Shown here piece after piece: positions 1-11,680 of a stretch of 64,000 bases of DNA; the first letter of the stretch is position 1; every line of letters begins with the position of its first letter. The DNA comes from Dendrophyllia cribrosa (lineage: Eukaryota > Cnidaria > Anthozoa > Scleractinia > Dendrophylliidae). The stretch lies in assembly GCA_024195265.1 (NCBI GenBank), contig JAJLRJ010000006.1, forward strand, positions 20,383,377 to 20,447,376, written 5' to 3'. The translations under genes were made by a program, and so were the position numbers. Under the pieces are notes generated by a model, which had not been told where the DNA came from, did not search any database, and was given only the letters and a program-made list of their open reading frames with translations.

Positions 1-360
1 TGTTTCAAAGTTAAAAGATTATCAAACGTTTGAAACTAATAACAAAACATCAAGAACAACTAAAATTAACCTTAAGTTGTTTTGTATTCCGAGATGGCTC
101 GTAGAGCTCTTTCATTTTGTTGATGTATCTATGCTTTTCCTGCAGTGCTGAACGTTCCTGGAGTTTCTTCTCTACACCTGGAAAAGTTTTAAACATCTCT
201 CAACAACTTTCCTTGCCTACAATATCAAATCAAAGCAAATCAAATCTGCTGGATCAATTTCCAATCTTGTAAAAGCTCATCTCAGCCTGGCCTGTCTGTG
301 TCAAACTGTATCTTTGAAACCTAGACTGATGGTCATACAGTTTGCCAGCTTACCTACAAC

Positions 361-525
361 CCGAGGTTTTAACATTCCACTCCTCAACGTTCGCAGCATC
401 ACACACACAAGATGGACTCCATTTGTCTTCTACTTAAAGACAAGACCTTGGATTTATTATCAGTTTCTGAAACCTGGCTGAATCCCAGAGTCACTAATGC
501 TGGTATTCTCAGTAAGAAAATCTGA
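361..525 (+). pseudogene. LINE endonuclease N-terminal fragment
   Basis: A short stretch resembles the start of the exonuclease-endonuclease-phosphatase domain of CR1/L2-type non-LTR retrotransposons. The segment 361-408 reads like the first strand (a NVRS-type motif). After a small frame break, an ATG at 412 opens 37 codons containing LDLLSVSETWLN, which matches the family's conserved ETWL motif, and a stop follows at 523-525. The rest of the endonuclease and the RT are absent, so this is a truncated relic. The assignment rests on the ETWL-type motif only. Bases 1-360 and 526-593 hold nothing I recognise. Confidence 0.5.
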
Positions 526-593
526 ACAATCTTATGTGGGGAAAGCAAAATGTCACAGAACAATAGAGGATTGCTTAGTTCTTACACGCATTG

Positions 594-1439
594 TTACTTA
601 ATGTGTCCTGAATCAACTGTAAGGCTTGCACGGTTAGACATGGGTAACAGTGTTTTGAACTTTCTGTTGGTCAGGAGTTCTCCTGGAGATTTCAGGTGAT
701 GGTTAACAGGTGTTGTCCTGTATGGTAGCAGCCCTGGGTAAGGGTCTCCACCTTCTTCGTCACATTTCTTCAGTATGTTCTTTACTGTCTGCACAGCGCG
801 TTCAGAAGACCCATTTGCTTGTGGATAGGCTGGGGAGCTTGTTGTGTGCTTTATCCCATATGATTCTGTGAAATCTCTGAATTCCTTTGCACTGTATTGT
901 GGTCCGTTGTCGGTTACTAGTTGGGCAGGGATGGCATATTCTGCAAAGATGCTCTTAAGGTGAGTGACAATTGCCTGTGAGGTCGTACTTATAAGCTTTC
1001 TGATGACAGGGAACTTGCTGTACTGGTCTGAGATTAGCAGGTACTGGTGGCCTTTGAATTCGAACAGGTCGGAGCTCAATCTTTGCCATGGATAATTTGG
1101 TGGTTCTGGCTAGATGATTGGTTGTTTCTGCTGTTCGCATTGGTGTCTTTGGCATGGGCCACATTCTTTGACTAGGTTGATAACATCTTTGGTCATGCCG
1201 GGCCAGAAGACTGAGGTTCTAGCTCTTGCCCCAAGTGTCCTTGGTGGATGGTGCACAAGATTCCAATAGTCATGCAATGCTTCTGAGCATTTCTCTCTTT
1301 TGTCTGACCATCCCTTGTAGACTGTTTCTCTCAATGTGCTTAAGGTGGGGTCATCAGCAGTCTCATCCCGGATTTGTTGCAGTCTTGTTGGTGTCGCGGG
1401 AAGTGTTTTAGTGACATAGTGAATGTCAAGCTGTGGTAA
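594..1439 (-). pseudogene. Ty3/gypsy integrase (3' part of pol), broken
   Basis: This is the minus-strand continuation of the gypsy polyprotein at 9778-12731, separated from it by the 8.3-kb insertion. The upstream part (1110-1440) carries a degraded zinc-binding region with a CGPCQRHQ motif. The catalytic core (594-1079) shows LISDQYSKF (first Asp), LVTDNGPQYS (second Asp) and PQANGSSERAV (Glu), the usual DD35E set. An in-frame TAG near 1108-1110 interrupts the frame between the two parts, and the same frame continues beyond it. The protein ends at a TAA at 594-596, and no 3' LTR was found. The element is inactive. Confidence 0.85.
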
Positions 1440-1443
1440 TTAA

Positions 1444-2410
1444 GAGACAGTCTCCGTAAAAGCGGTCCGGCCGATCTGGTTTGAAAAATAGATTTCGCTC
1501 ATTTCTTGTGTGTTGGAAGACTTTCATGTACTTATACTAAAACCACAATCCGTTTGTCCGGATCTTTTAAAAATTTCGATTTTTGAGAGATTTTCGGTTC
1601 TCCCGAGCGAACGCTCGTGGAAGCCATATTGAGGCTTAAATTTAAGGCAACTTTGAAGATCAATTTTACAAGAACTAACAAATTCTTTATAAAACAATCA
1701 CCACCATTAGTAATATCATGTATTATTTAGGTAACAAAGCGACTTTTGTAAACATTGAATGTGAAACAAGCCCACAGCGAAACTAAAACGAACCCAATAT
1801 CTCACTGCTCCATGAAACACGTGAAAATGGGTCAAACTCAAACTTTATTTTTGAAAAAGTGGGGCAGTCTATTTCAACCAAACCAACATAATTGGAAAGA
1901 AGGTAACATTAAGAATGTCATTACCGAAAGAAACCTTGCGGTACCTCACTGGTAAAAAAATTATAGCTGTGTGAACTTGCCAAATTTTCAAAATATCCAA
2001 GTTTTGCCCCATTTTGAAAGACTCGTCAACAAGAAGCCTTGTAGCATCCTCACTCGTAGACGGATCTAAAACCATCAGAGATAAAGGAAAAACTAACTAA
2101 AACGCCTTTTGGTTCATTTTAAAGCGAATAAAACGTTTTTGAACGATTAAAACTTGACTTACCTTGCAAGCATATTTTGTACAGCTTCATCGTGTTGGAA
2201 TTTCGCTCGATGTTTCCAGACGATAAAAACAATCGCTGACCCCAAGTTTTGTATATATGTCGCTTATGAATAAGGTTAAGGTATAAACTTTGTGTTTCGC
2301 CTTCCATATTAGTCGTTCAATGGAGTTTCTTACACGACCAAACGGTGAAACACCGGTAATCAACCGCCATTTCACCGCCATGTTTACCTCCTGAAGGCAA
2401 CCGCTGATCA
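1444..2410 (+). repeat. Left terminal inverted repeat of the 8.3-kb element
   Basis: This pairs with 8806-9773 in reverse complement with scattered mismatches and small indels. The open frames at 1755-1955, 1869-2075, 9142-9348 and 9262-9462 are the same TIR sequence read in both copies and are not separate genes. Confidence 0.85.
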
Positions 2411-3230
2411 TCCGCTGAGTACACTTGGCTCATGTCGGGTGTAATTTGGGCGGTGCCAGGAGGATGCGTACAAATAATAAATTTGAATTTTGCTAGCCAA
2501 ATGTTTGAATTAAATTTTTGTTAATATTTAACTTGGTTTTCCTGGAAATTGCGAGTCAGAGAATATGTTATTGAAGTTTTGAATATCTTTTTTGTCAGTA
2601 TTAAATATGCTTGTTAGTCAGGGAGCATATGTCATTAAAAGAAGTCCCGTAGGAATTTTGTGATGAAAGCAAACCACCTATCTAAACATGTTAAGGGGAC
2701 CCTAAGAAAAAATAAAAACTTTGTTGCCACTCTGGCAACCTGCTCGTAGGACTATTATGGGCCCATTTAGAAACACCGCTAAAAGCCTAGCATGGAAACG
2801 AGGCTAATTTTCTTTATTTGCCCCTACACTCTGTTATTAGGCCCCAAACCCCAAAAAAACTTTGCACAACTATAAAATTTGGTTTTCTTGATGATTTTTT
2901 TTAGGTGAAAGTTCTGAAAATGTTTTGGTTATGTTGACAGGCACGTGACCATAATTTGATTATACACGCGAAAAGAGAGCAGCTTTCTTAATTAGCAAAC
3001 GAAGTAAAACAAGCTACCAATTTGTTTTCAAAATTGTTTCTACCGACCGATTTGAATCATTTTTAAATTCTAGAAAGTTAATTTAAAGCTCAAGTATTGA
3101 CCGCTTTTCAGAGAGGGCCTAAAAACCACAAAGTCAGTATTTGCGGTCAGCAGTTTTTTGCATTAAAATAGAGGTCGGCCATGTTTTTACAGGAATTGTA
3201 GTGACTTCGTTATCTTGAGTTTAAGAGGCA

Positions 3231-5874
3231 ATGGAGCCGGAATCGTTAACTAAATTGCCTCCGGCAAAGATTGCTAGAATTGAAAGTTCGTCTGATACTG
3301 ATTTTTCACGATGTGTTATCTGTCAAGAAGACAGAGAAGATGAGCAACTTGTGGAGAAACCCGTGTCTCATGAGAAAGTTTTGGAATATATTAAAGTGAG
3401 AGCAACCTATGGAGATGGAATATATCCAGAAACATGGAAACGTTTAGCCAGTGTTACCTGCAATGACCTTGTGTCAAAATCTGCCTCGTGGCACAGAAAA
3501 TGTTATCAAGAAACAACTCATACAGGTAATAATAATACAATTTTTCGCAATATAACATTATTTAATGCCGCAAATGTTTAAGCTTAACTGAGAAAAACAG
3601 TGTTATAAAGCACATATTCCTTTTATACGATTAAAAATAATTATTTAAACTTGAAGTCTTTTGTTTTATAGAAATCCAAAATAATATTGTTCTAGTTTTT
3701 TCGATAGACTAAACACCCTCTAAGCTTTGATCATTTTTGTCTGAAGCCGAAAAATCCGTTATATATTGATTGTAACTTTAATAAACAATATATTAAAATC
3801 ATTATGTCATTACTTGTTTGACACGTTAAAGAGTGTTTGGTAATACATTTACAGGAAAGTGCAAAAGAGCCAAAGAACGATATGAAAAGTAGTTAGCCAC
3901 AGCAGGTTCAAAGAGGAAATCGTCTGAAAGCCTTTCGTCTGAAGCTTGTAAATTAACTCGTTCCAAGACAGTTCCTTACAACAGAGATGTCTGTTTTTTT
4001 TGTGATGGCGAAGCATCTTCAAAAAATCCTCTTCATAAAGTTTTAACAGAAAATGCTGGTCATTCACTTCACGAAGCCATTGAAAAGAAAGGAGACAAAA
4101 AATTGCACGTCAAACTCTGTACAGCCGTGGACTCGTGCGATGCTCATGCAATTGATATTAGATATCACAAGCGGTGCTGGGCCAATAACGTCGCAAACGT
4201 TCTTCGCACGACAAACGCCGGCACTGAATCTACCTCTACTGTAGCAGACGAAATTGCCGCAAAGATAGAATTTCTCACGATGACAGAAAGGGCTTTGATG
4301 GATGGAGAAGTATTAACCATCTCCATACTGCAAGATGCATATGAGAGTATCATGTCTGCTAACAATGTTAATAACCCTTCGTGCAGTCGCAAGACATTGA
4401 AACAACTACTAGTGAGTGAAATACCTGAAATAGAGTTTCACAAACCATTGCGAGTATGCGAATCTGAAAGAGTAACTACCAAGAAGACAAGGGATGCTGC
4501 TATCCAGCTGGTAGAAAATGCACAAGTAGACACTGATGTTGACATACGAACATTATATGATGCAGCTTCTGTGCTCAGAAAATCAATCAGTAACCATGGC
4601 TGTCCCATGCAAGGTGCGCTTGCCATCTACGGTATCTTCTGCAAAGTCAACGTTGTCAACAGCAAAGAAGACATGTCTCCCCTTAATTATATCTGGAGGG
4701 AGGTACACGCCATCATTGTCCAGCATTCTTCTAAGGACGCTTCTCTCAATTTGTGTTTCCACGCGTAGAATTCTGTTGTAATCAGGTGCCATCCCAAAGC
4801 CATGAAGAATACTGATCATCTTTTTACTTCGACATGCTTGATGGATAGCTAATCCGACGGCTAACTGCTGCGGCATTTCGCGTGTAGATCTTAGAAGTTC
4901 GGATGTTTTGTTTCTTACTTGGCGGTCAGACAGGTATAGGGATACTGTACTTTGAGCCAGACTCATGGCACGCTTGTGGACTTCAGAAGACTTCTTGTCA
5001 GTGGAGAGCACATTGCTGGGTCCTTGTACGACCCAACGAAAAAAACTATACAGCTCCTTCGGTAAATGTTCTTCTGTGATGCTTTCTAGTGAACCAGTAA
5101 AAACCCAACTTTCACATTTATCCAGAATTGTGCGAGGACACAGCATTTGTTACTGGTGTGGGGCAGAGGCATCGCGTCATTCACCTGCGACCCATCGTTG
5201 AAGCTCTTGGCCCTAACAGAACAGCAGCCTTACCTGGATTCCATGCCCTTAGTGGAGCAGACAACACCGGAAGCTTTGCAGGGAAGGGAAAACTAGCGTG
5301 TTGGAAAACGTTCCTGGATGCAGGTCCGGACGTCATCACAGCATTTACGAATCTTGGCACAAATGAAACTCCAACAGAAACAACCGAAACCGCCATTGAG
5401 AACTTTGTCTGTCAACTGTATCTAACTAAGACAAATTTCACCAAAGTAAAAGATGCTAGGTGGTGGCTATTCAGAAGAAAAAAAACAGGCACAGTCGGAA
5501 CGATTACCACCAACAGAAGCCGCTCTGCACGAGGCAGTATTACGAGCCCACTACCAAGCGATGGTATGGAATAATGATAAAGTGGCTAACCCTGAGCTGC
5601 CATCGCCGCAAAGCTATGGGTGGATGATGGAGGAGAACCAATGGCTTCCAGTGATGACAAAACTACCACCAGCTCCGGATGCAGTAATCCATCTCGTCAA
5701 GTGTGGATGTGTCAAAAGAAGATGTGAAACGAATCAATGTCAATGTCGAAAAGATGGCCTTAATTGCACAGATCTGTGCAACTGCTTTGACACTGAGGAG
5801 AAATGTGAAAATGAACAGCAGATTGATTTCATGGATGATAGCGATGATGACGATGATAACAACGATATTATTTG
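3231..5874 (+). pseudogene. Transposon-type protein with two zinc motifs and C-terminal CxC motif; stop, frameshift and internal inversion
   Basis: Exon 1 (3231-3532) has CVICQ and HRKCY zinc-ligand motifs and ends at a plausible donor (G|GTAATA). Exon 2 starts after a ttacag acceptor near 3853 and has a second CFFC...HKRCW motif. The C-terminal part (5128-5574, then the frame to 5874) carries GFHALSGADNTGSF and a cysteine-rich CxC-like cluster (KCGCVKRRC, CRKDGLNC), then an acidic tail. Breaks: an in-frame TAG at 3889-3891, a frameshift in an A8 run near 5479, and the middle of the protein (about 4600-5125) lying on the opposite strand. I recall this family as common in cnidarian repeats. 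Its enzymatic function is unknown to me; a transposase is plausible given the TIRs. Confidence 0.6.
4600..5125 (-). other. Inverted internal segment of the CxC-type gene
   Basis: The minus strand has a long open frame (4583-5146). Its content (helical leucine/arginine-rich region, LHGFGMAPDYNRIL, then FFAVDNVDF and HGTAM) fits the protein middle missing from the plus-strand gene, whose plus-strand reading stops making sense exactly here. The left breakpoint sits at a CCATGG palindrome near 4600. The right is close to 5126, where plus-strand coding resumes with DTAFVTGVGQRHR. Some residues expected between the parts seem lost, so the inversion probably came with a deletion. Confidence 0.6.
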
Positions 5875-6738
5875 ATATTGACATAACTAACTCATCACCA
5901 AATAGCGAACAGCAACTTTGTATTTGCCCTTGTTTAGATGAAGTTATTGGACCTTTAGAATACCACTTGTGAAAGAGTACAGTGGATTGGTGTTATTTTA
6001 AACTTGTAGACACGTGATTCGTCACGTGACCAGAAATGTCTCAAGCGTTAACCTGGGTAATGACGAGAAGACCAAATGTGATAGTTGCGCAAAGTCTGTT
6101 GAGGTTTAGGGCCTAATAACAGAGTGTAGGGGCAAATAAAGAAAATTAGCCTCGTTTCCATGCTAGGCTTTTAGTGGTGTTTCTAAATGGACCCATAATA
6201 GTCATAAGAGCAGGTTGCCAGGGTGGCAACAAAGTTTTTATTGTTTCTTAGGGTCCCCTTAACATGCTTAGATAGGTGGTTTGCTTTCATCACAAAATTC
6301 CCACTGGAATACACAGGCTCCCTGACTATGTTATGAATGTTTTGTGATTGAAATAAAAACAAACTTACAAAAAAGGATTGTTGAATTAAAATAACCATCT
6401 TATTACTTCCCTTACCTTTTCACATTTAAGATTTTGGTTGTTCGCGCTCAGTGTTTGAAACATACACCAACTTCCTTTTTTTTTTAAATTCCCAGCATTA
6501 TAATATACCGCCAGCATAGACGTGAAATAATCAGTCGTATCCAAGTTCTCTAAGTTTTGACATTGTTTTTTCGGAAGGACAACTTGTTCGTTTTTCTCGC
6601 ATGGTATTGTACACGTATCAATTATAACAATTAGTTTCAGTTACCTCAGTCTGATCTTCTGCGGCTGTATTTCTTTTAAAACCACAGTCGGATAATTGTA
6701 AGATTACATCGTCCGTTCGGTGGCATCGAAGCCGGCGT

Positions 6739-7143
6739 ATGATGTCCGTGGACTGCTTCTTGGGTAGTACAGATGGGAAAAACTGCGGCCCATCTCGTGG
6801 CGTGAGTGGTGTTGTTCGGTTATCGGATTGTAATGATGAAATAGAAAACCATCTGATAAGCTTCCATATTTCCAAAGAAGCCCTCGATGAAAACGAGCTC
6901 ATTCTTGCAAGGGCTGGCTTATTTAACTTGCCTCAGGAAGATCTACAGAGAATGTGGATTTGCTACAGGCATCGCTACATATTAGGAACGTTTTGGAGAA
7001 GTACAAAAGTAACTTGTCAGTACCCTGAGCACAGCGGAGAAAACAAAAGTATCCATGGAAGAGACGTTGTTAACTTACAGATGGCTCAAGGCATTCAAAA
7101 GCTATTTGGGATCATCGTTCCTATAGGATCAGGTATTGTTTAA
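6739..7143 (+). CDS. TE-associated zinc-binding exon, copy 1
   Basis: A 134-codon open frame. Its centre has [12 protein letters not shown], followed by [14 protein letters not shown] and CQYPEH, a Cys/His pattern that suggests a metal site. A paralogue is present at 55812-56215 in another TTAA-flanked element of this window, with the same order of motifs (ILTRAGLF, CPKQKNSLGRFWR, CQYPGH, VSLHMAREIHNLFG). Both copies end in a similar NLFG/KLFG...GS stretch at or near a splice donor, so this is probably one exon of a longer gene whose other exons are not recognised. Function unknown. It may be part of the element's transposase or an accessory protein. Confidence 0.5.
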   Translation: MMSVDCFLGSTDGKNCGPSRGVSGVVRLSDCNDEIENHLISFHISKEALDENELILARAGLFNLPQEDLQRMWICYRHRYILGTFWRSTKVTCQYPEHSGENKSIHGRDVVNLQMAQGIQKLFGIIVPIGSGIV

Positions 7144-7202
7144 AGTACTGAATACAGTAATATTTTCTCGAATTTTCCTTCGTGACTCATTTGCTGTTAT
7201 AT

Positions 7203-7377
7203 AGAGCGTTTTCACTCACGTGACCAGCGGCCATATTGGTTTAATGAAACAAAAGAAAATGTTTGCATAAAAATAGAGTTCAATTCCCGGAGGATTGGTT
7301 TGGTACACCAATATGGCCGCCGTTTCTTTGTTTTGGAACACCAATATGGCCACCGTGACGTCATATGAAAACGCTCT
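7203..7377. mobile_element. ~175-bp MITE
   Basis: Inverted ends AGAGCGTTTTCA...TGAAAACGCTCT enclose two inverted copies of a GGCCATATTGG-type motif. No coding sequence. A target duplication is not clear (tata to the left, ttaa to the right). Confidence 0.6.
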
Positions 7378-7870
7378 TTAAAAAAATAAACTTTGTTTAT
7401 TTTATATAATTAGATTTTCTGGACTGAGTAAATATTGTAGTCTAGGTCTAAGTGCTTCAATTGATCACACACTAACTTTTTGTTCTTTGTCGCAATAAAA
7501 ATACGGTAATTATTGTTTTTTTTGGAGTGTACTAACTTAAAAGAAACTAATTTGAAAAATTATGAAGAATCAAGAAGACAATATCCGTAAACCCAGGGAT
7601 GGCAATTTGCCGCCATTTCATCTTGGTGTTTTTATATTTACTTTTATAATTAAATTTGAGACCGCCATCTGGTTGATTAATGCATATCTAATTACGTTTT
7701 TCCCGCGTTTTTTAGCTCTCTGAGTCACGACGTAAAAAAACATAAAAAAGTGTAAATGGGCACATATATAATTTTTTTTAAGCATATTTTCCACTAGTTA
7801 AAGCTCACTAAAAAGTATATTAGCATGTACCGCTCAGCTTGTGGTAAAATAAACTGCATGTTTATTTTAA

Positions 7871-8329
7871 AGTGCCTATCACCCCTAGAAAGTTATTTTC
7901 AGAATCAACTCTATTAACTTACATTGAATAGTTGAATGGCGAAATATTTCTTGTTTTGAATGTTGCGTTTGTGGGTTATAGAGATTTGATTTTACAAAAC
8001 TGCAATAGATGACGTCAACCCGGGAATTTCCCATTATTTCTACGCCAATTTACAATGCGCAGTTTACAGCTTGAGAATGATTAATTTGATAAATACTAAA
8101 AATAAACTGTGGAAAGTCAATTGATTCGTAAAAAATATTACTTGGAGGTGAAAACGGGTAGTTGTATAATAAATGATTCCCGGGTTGACGTCATCTTATT
8201 AGCATTTTGTAAATTCAAATCTCTATAACTCACTAACACGACGTTCAAAACAAGAAAGATTTTACCATTCAACTATTCAGTGTACATAGAGTTAATTCTG
8301 AAAATAACTTTCTAGGGGTGATAGGCACT
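7871..8329. mobile_element. 459-bp palindromic MITE, TTAA-flanked
   Basis: The ends AGTGCCTATCACCCCTAGAA and its reverse complement continue into arms of about 160-190 bp. Both sides are flanked by TTAA (7867-7870 and 8330-8333). It is non-coding and was probably moved by a TTAA-specific transposase. Confidence 0.75.
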
Positions 8330-8562
8330 TTAAAACGCTGCAAAAGATAGACTACGAATTATGTAAGAATATGACGCTAATTAAATGTTGGCAGTCTTAT
8401 AAGTGTCAAGTTTTTTTTTATCGCGCAGCTTATAGATAAAAGAATAAAAAATGAACTCTACAAACGCAACATTTATAAGAGATAACGCACAAAATAACAA
8501 AATGCACTCGGTGCAGAATAAGAGGCATACTAAACAATAGGCTACAGCAATGTCTGCAGCCC

Positions 8563-8745
8563 CTCCTCCATCCCCCTCCCCCCCCCCCTCATCCCCCCCC
8601 CCCCTCATCCCCCCCCCCTACCAAAAAAAAAACTGAAATAAAGAATAGGAGATCCTAGTAAAGACAAGTGAAATAATGTAAACGAATAAAAAGTTTTAAC
8701 AATATTCTTTCCTCCATCTACCCCAACCCCAACCCCAACCCTCGA
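8563..8745. repeat. C-rich low-complexity tracts and CCCAA repeats
   Basis: Interrupted poly-C runs (about 8570-8620) are followed by a short CCCCAA repeat near 8720-8745. Open frames drawn across them are compositional artefacts. Confidence 0.7.
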
Positions 8746-8805
8746 AATTTGCCGCCAAAAATTACACTCCCATGTCCCAACAAGAGCCCAATATCCTAGG
8801 ATGTT

Positions 8806-9773
8806 GGTCAGCGGTTGCCTTCGAAAGATAAACATGGCGGTCGATTCTGACAAGCCGTTTCACGGTTTAGTCGTAGAAAAACATCCCTGAACGCTTCCTG
8901 TACGACTAATATGGAAGACAAAACACAAAGTTTATACCTTAACCTAATTATAAGCGACATATATACAAAGCTTGGGGCCAGCGATTGTTTTTATCGTCTG
9001 GAAACATCGAGCGAAATTCCAACACGATGAAGCTGTACAAAATATGCTTGCAAGGTAAGTCAAGCTTTAATAGTTCAAAAGCATTTTATTCGCTTTAAAA
9101 TGAACCAAAAGGCGTTTTAATTAGTTTTTCCTTTATCTCTGATGGTTTTAGATCCGTCTACGAGTGAGGATGCTACAAGGCTTCTTGTTGACGAGTCTTT
9201 CAAAATGGGGCAAAACTTGGATATTTTGAAAATTTGGCAAGTTCACACAGCTATAATTTTTTTACCAGTGAGGTACCGCAAGGTTTCTTTCGGTAATGAC
9301 ATTCTTAATGTTACCTTCTTTCCAATTATGTTGGTTTGGTTGAAATAGACTGCCCCACTTTTTCAAAAATAAAGTTTGAATTTGACCCATTTTCACGTGT
9401 TTCATGAAGCACTGAGATATCGGGTTCGTTTTAGTTTCGCTGTGGGCTTGTTTCACACTCAATGTTTATAAAAGTCGCTTTGTTAGCGAAATAATACATG
9501 ATATTACTGGTGGTGGTGTTTGTTTTAAAAAGAGTTTGTTAGTTCTTGTAAAATTGATCTTCAAAGTTGCCTTAAATTTAAGCCTCAATATGGCTTCCAC
9601 GAGCGTTCGCTCGGGAGAACCGAAAATCTCTCAAAAATCGAAAATTTTAAAAGATCCGGACAAACGGATTGTGGTTTTTGTATAAGTACATGAAAGTCTT
9701 CCAACACACAAGAAATGAGCGAAATCTATTTTTCAAACCAGATCGGCCGGACCGCTTTTACGGAGACTGTCTC
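8806..9773 (-). repeat. Right terminal inverted repeat of the 8.3-kb element
   Basis: Reverse complement of 1444-2410, ending ...GGAGACTGTCTC against TTAA. Small differences from the left arm show the element is not very recent. Confidence 0.85.
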
Positions 9774-9777
9774 TTAA

Positions 9778-11253
9778 CTACTGTCCAGTGCAGGCTGTGG
9801 TGAGATTCTCGACAGTGCATCTGCAATTGGTACGTCGGTGCCTTTTACATAGTTCACTATGACATCATACTTTAGTACCCTCAGCATGAATCTTTGCAGT
9901 CTTGCTGGACAACTGGATAATTTCTTCTTGAAGATTGCCTACAGCGGTTTGTGATCTGTGTGGACAGTGCACTTCTTGCCATAAATAAAGTAGTGAAATC
10001 TCTCCAGTCCCCAAACTAGTCCCAGTGCTTCACACTCAATGTTGCTGTATCTCTGCTTTGTTTCCGTAAGTGCCTTAGATGCATAGCATACTGGCTGACC
10101 GTGCTGTAGGAGTACAGGACCAAGGCCCTTCAAAGATGCATCTGTTCTGGATCACTGTTTCTGCATTTGGGTCGAAGTACCTTAGCACACCAAGGGTTGA
10201 TACTTCTTGTTTGACTGCTTCGAAGGCACGATTGTGCTCTGGGCCTCACACATAGGCTACTTTTTTATTTGTCAGCTCGCGTAGGGGAGCGGTGATGGTT
10301 GCTAGGCGACCTGAGTATCTTGTGAGATAGTTCACCAGGCCTAGAAAGCTCTGTAGACTCTTAACATCTTCTGGGGGTTGCATGCTTTGTATGGCTGCTA
10401 CTTTGCTGTTGGCAGGCCTCACACCTTGGGGGGTCCAAGTGCGTCCAAAGAAACTGACCTCCATGCATTTGAATTGTAGTTTCTCTTTGTTGAATACTAT
10501 GCCCTTCTGCTGGGCTCGCTCCATGAGGCTGGTTAAATTCTTGTCGTGTTCCAGTTCCGTGGAACCAAAGACGAAGGTGTCATCTGCAATGCCTGTGACA
10601 CCGCTAAGGCCTGCGAATGCTGAGTCGAGCTGTTTCTGGAATACGTCTTGAGAAACGACAAGGCCAAAGGGTAGCCGGACGAATCAGAATCTACCAAAGG
10701 GGTACTACATGTAAATGTAGTAAGGTACGACCTGGCTTCGTCAAGTGGGACGTGCCAATATCCTTTCTTTGCATCAACTAGGGTGAAGAATTTGGCATCG
10801 TTCAATTGGGTCACCACTTCACCAATTGTTTTGGTGTAGTGTTGTTCTCTCTTGATCCATTTGTTCAGGTCTCGGGGGTCCAAACATACTCTCAGCTTTG
10901 TGATCTCTCCCTTTTCATTGGTTGACTCTGACAGGACCATACTATTTACCCAAACTGTGGGTGTGTCAACCCTTGCAATGACACCTAGCTCAAGCATCTT
11001 GTCAATCCCTTGTTTATAAAGCTCCCGTAGGTGGACTGGTACCGACCGTGGTGGGTGAATGACAGGTTGTGCCCCAGGCTCAAGGGTTATGTGGTATGGT
11101 TTCATGTGGAATTCTCCCAACCCTTCAAAGCAGTCTTGGTAGTCACTAAGGAGTTTCTCTTTGGTGAGCGAGGTGTGTGGTTTACCACATGGGTGGTTGC
11201 TGGGTGGGGGTTTAGTTGCTTCTTGGCTTTCCAGTGCCTGTGTCAGGTTACAG
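9778..11253 (-). pseudogene. Ty3/gypsy reverse transcriptase and RNase H
   Basis: Reading right to left, 10533-11253 carries the RT N-terminal part (LRVCLDPRDLNKW, FFTLVDAKKGYWHVPLDE). The catalytic motif IADDTFVFG lies near 10570-10600 after a frame break around 10680. The thumb and connection (10246-10524) and RNase H (9939-10133, with [20 protein letters not shown] and HTDHKPL) follow, then a region leading into the integrase. There are several stops (for example just before 9939 and near 10246) and at least one frameshift. The order RT-RNase H-integrase is diagnostic for Ty3/gypsy (Metaviridae). Continuity is interrupted on the left by the 8.3-kb element and on the right by the MITE at 11258. 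Confidence 0.9.
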
Positions 11254-11257
11254 TTAA

Positions 11258-11676
11258 AGGGAACCTCCATTGTTATAACAAATTGACGTTAAATTGTTGG
11301 AAATAGAGTCTAAATTAAAAACTTTTAAAAAGCAGGTGCACATATAATTTTAGTGTACAAAAAAATGGATATGAATATCGCCTATTTTCGCTTTTTAATT
11401 TCCCGCGCGCCGCCATTTTGAATATTTATGCCGTGTTACGGTTGTCCAATTGTTCCATACAAAAGAACTTCAATTCTTAACAATAGCGGCAACCGTAACA
11501 CGTCATAAATATTCAAAATGGCGGCGCGCGCTAAATTTAAAAGTGAAAATAGGCGATATTTATATCCATTTTATTTGTACACAAATTATATTTACACCTG
11601 TTCTTTTAAAAATTTTACATTTCGACTTTATTTCCAACAATTTAATGTCAATTTGTTTTGACAATGGAGGTTCCCT
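11258..11676. mobile_element. 419-bp TTAA MITE inside the gypsy pol gene
   Basis: Long inverted arms (AGGGAACCTCCATTGT and complement, about 190 bp each) include GGCGCGC-containing internal palindromes. TTAA occurs at 11254-11257 and 11677-11680. The retrotransposon frame resumes beyond it, so the insertion point is certain. It is non-coding. The ORF start at 11270 is MITE-derived. Confidence 0.85.
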
Positions 11677-11680
11677 TTAA

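Larger units (their letters stand above)
2616..6327. mobile_element. Nested 3.7-kb TIR element carrying the CxC-type gene
   Basis: Inverted repeats of about 240 bp (2616-2860 and about 6100-6327) start AGTCAGGGAGC and bracket the broken gene at 3231-5874. The arms are similar but not identical. I could not find a convincing target duplication: the left flank ends cttgtt and the right begins atgtta. It lies wholly inside the 8.3-kb element and so inserted later. Confidence 0.7.
1444..9773. mobile_element. 8.3-kb DNA element with ~960-bp TIRs and TTAA target duplication
   Basis: The ends are inverted copies beginning GAGACAGTCTCCG. The left TIR runs from 1444 to about 2410 and the right from about 8806 to 9773. 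TTAA flanks both ends (1440-1443 and 9774-9777), as expected for piggyBac- or Kolobok-type transposons. Removing the element joins two halves of a gypsy pol gene, which independently confirms the borders. The interior carries a zinc-binding exon (6739-7143), a nested 3.7-kb element and two MITEs. No DDE transposase is recognised. The superfamily is inferred only from the TSD and the long TIRs. Confidence 0.85.

Noticed and set aside
1755..2411. Several short ORFs on both strands
   Set aside because: They lie in the TIR of the 8.3-kb element and recur in the opposite TIR. No protein motif.
8720..8745. Telomere-like repeat
   Set aside because: The unit is CCCCAA-like, not the CCCTAA telomere repeat expected of cnidarians, and only a few copies long.
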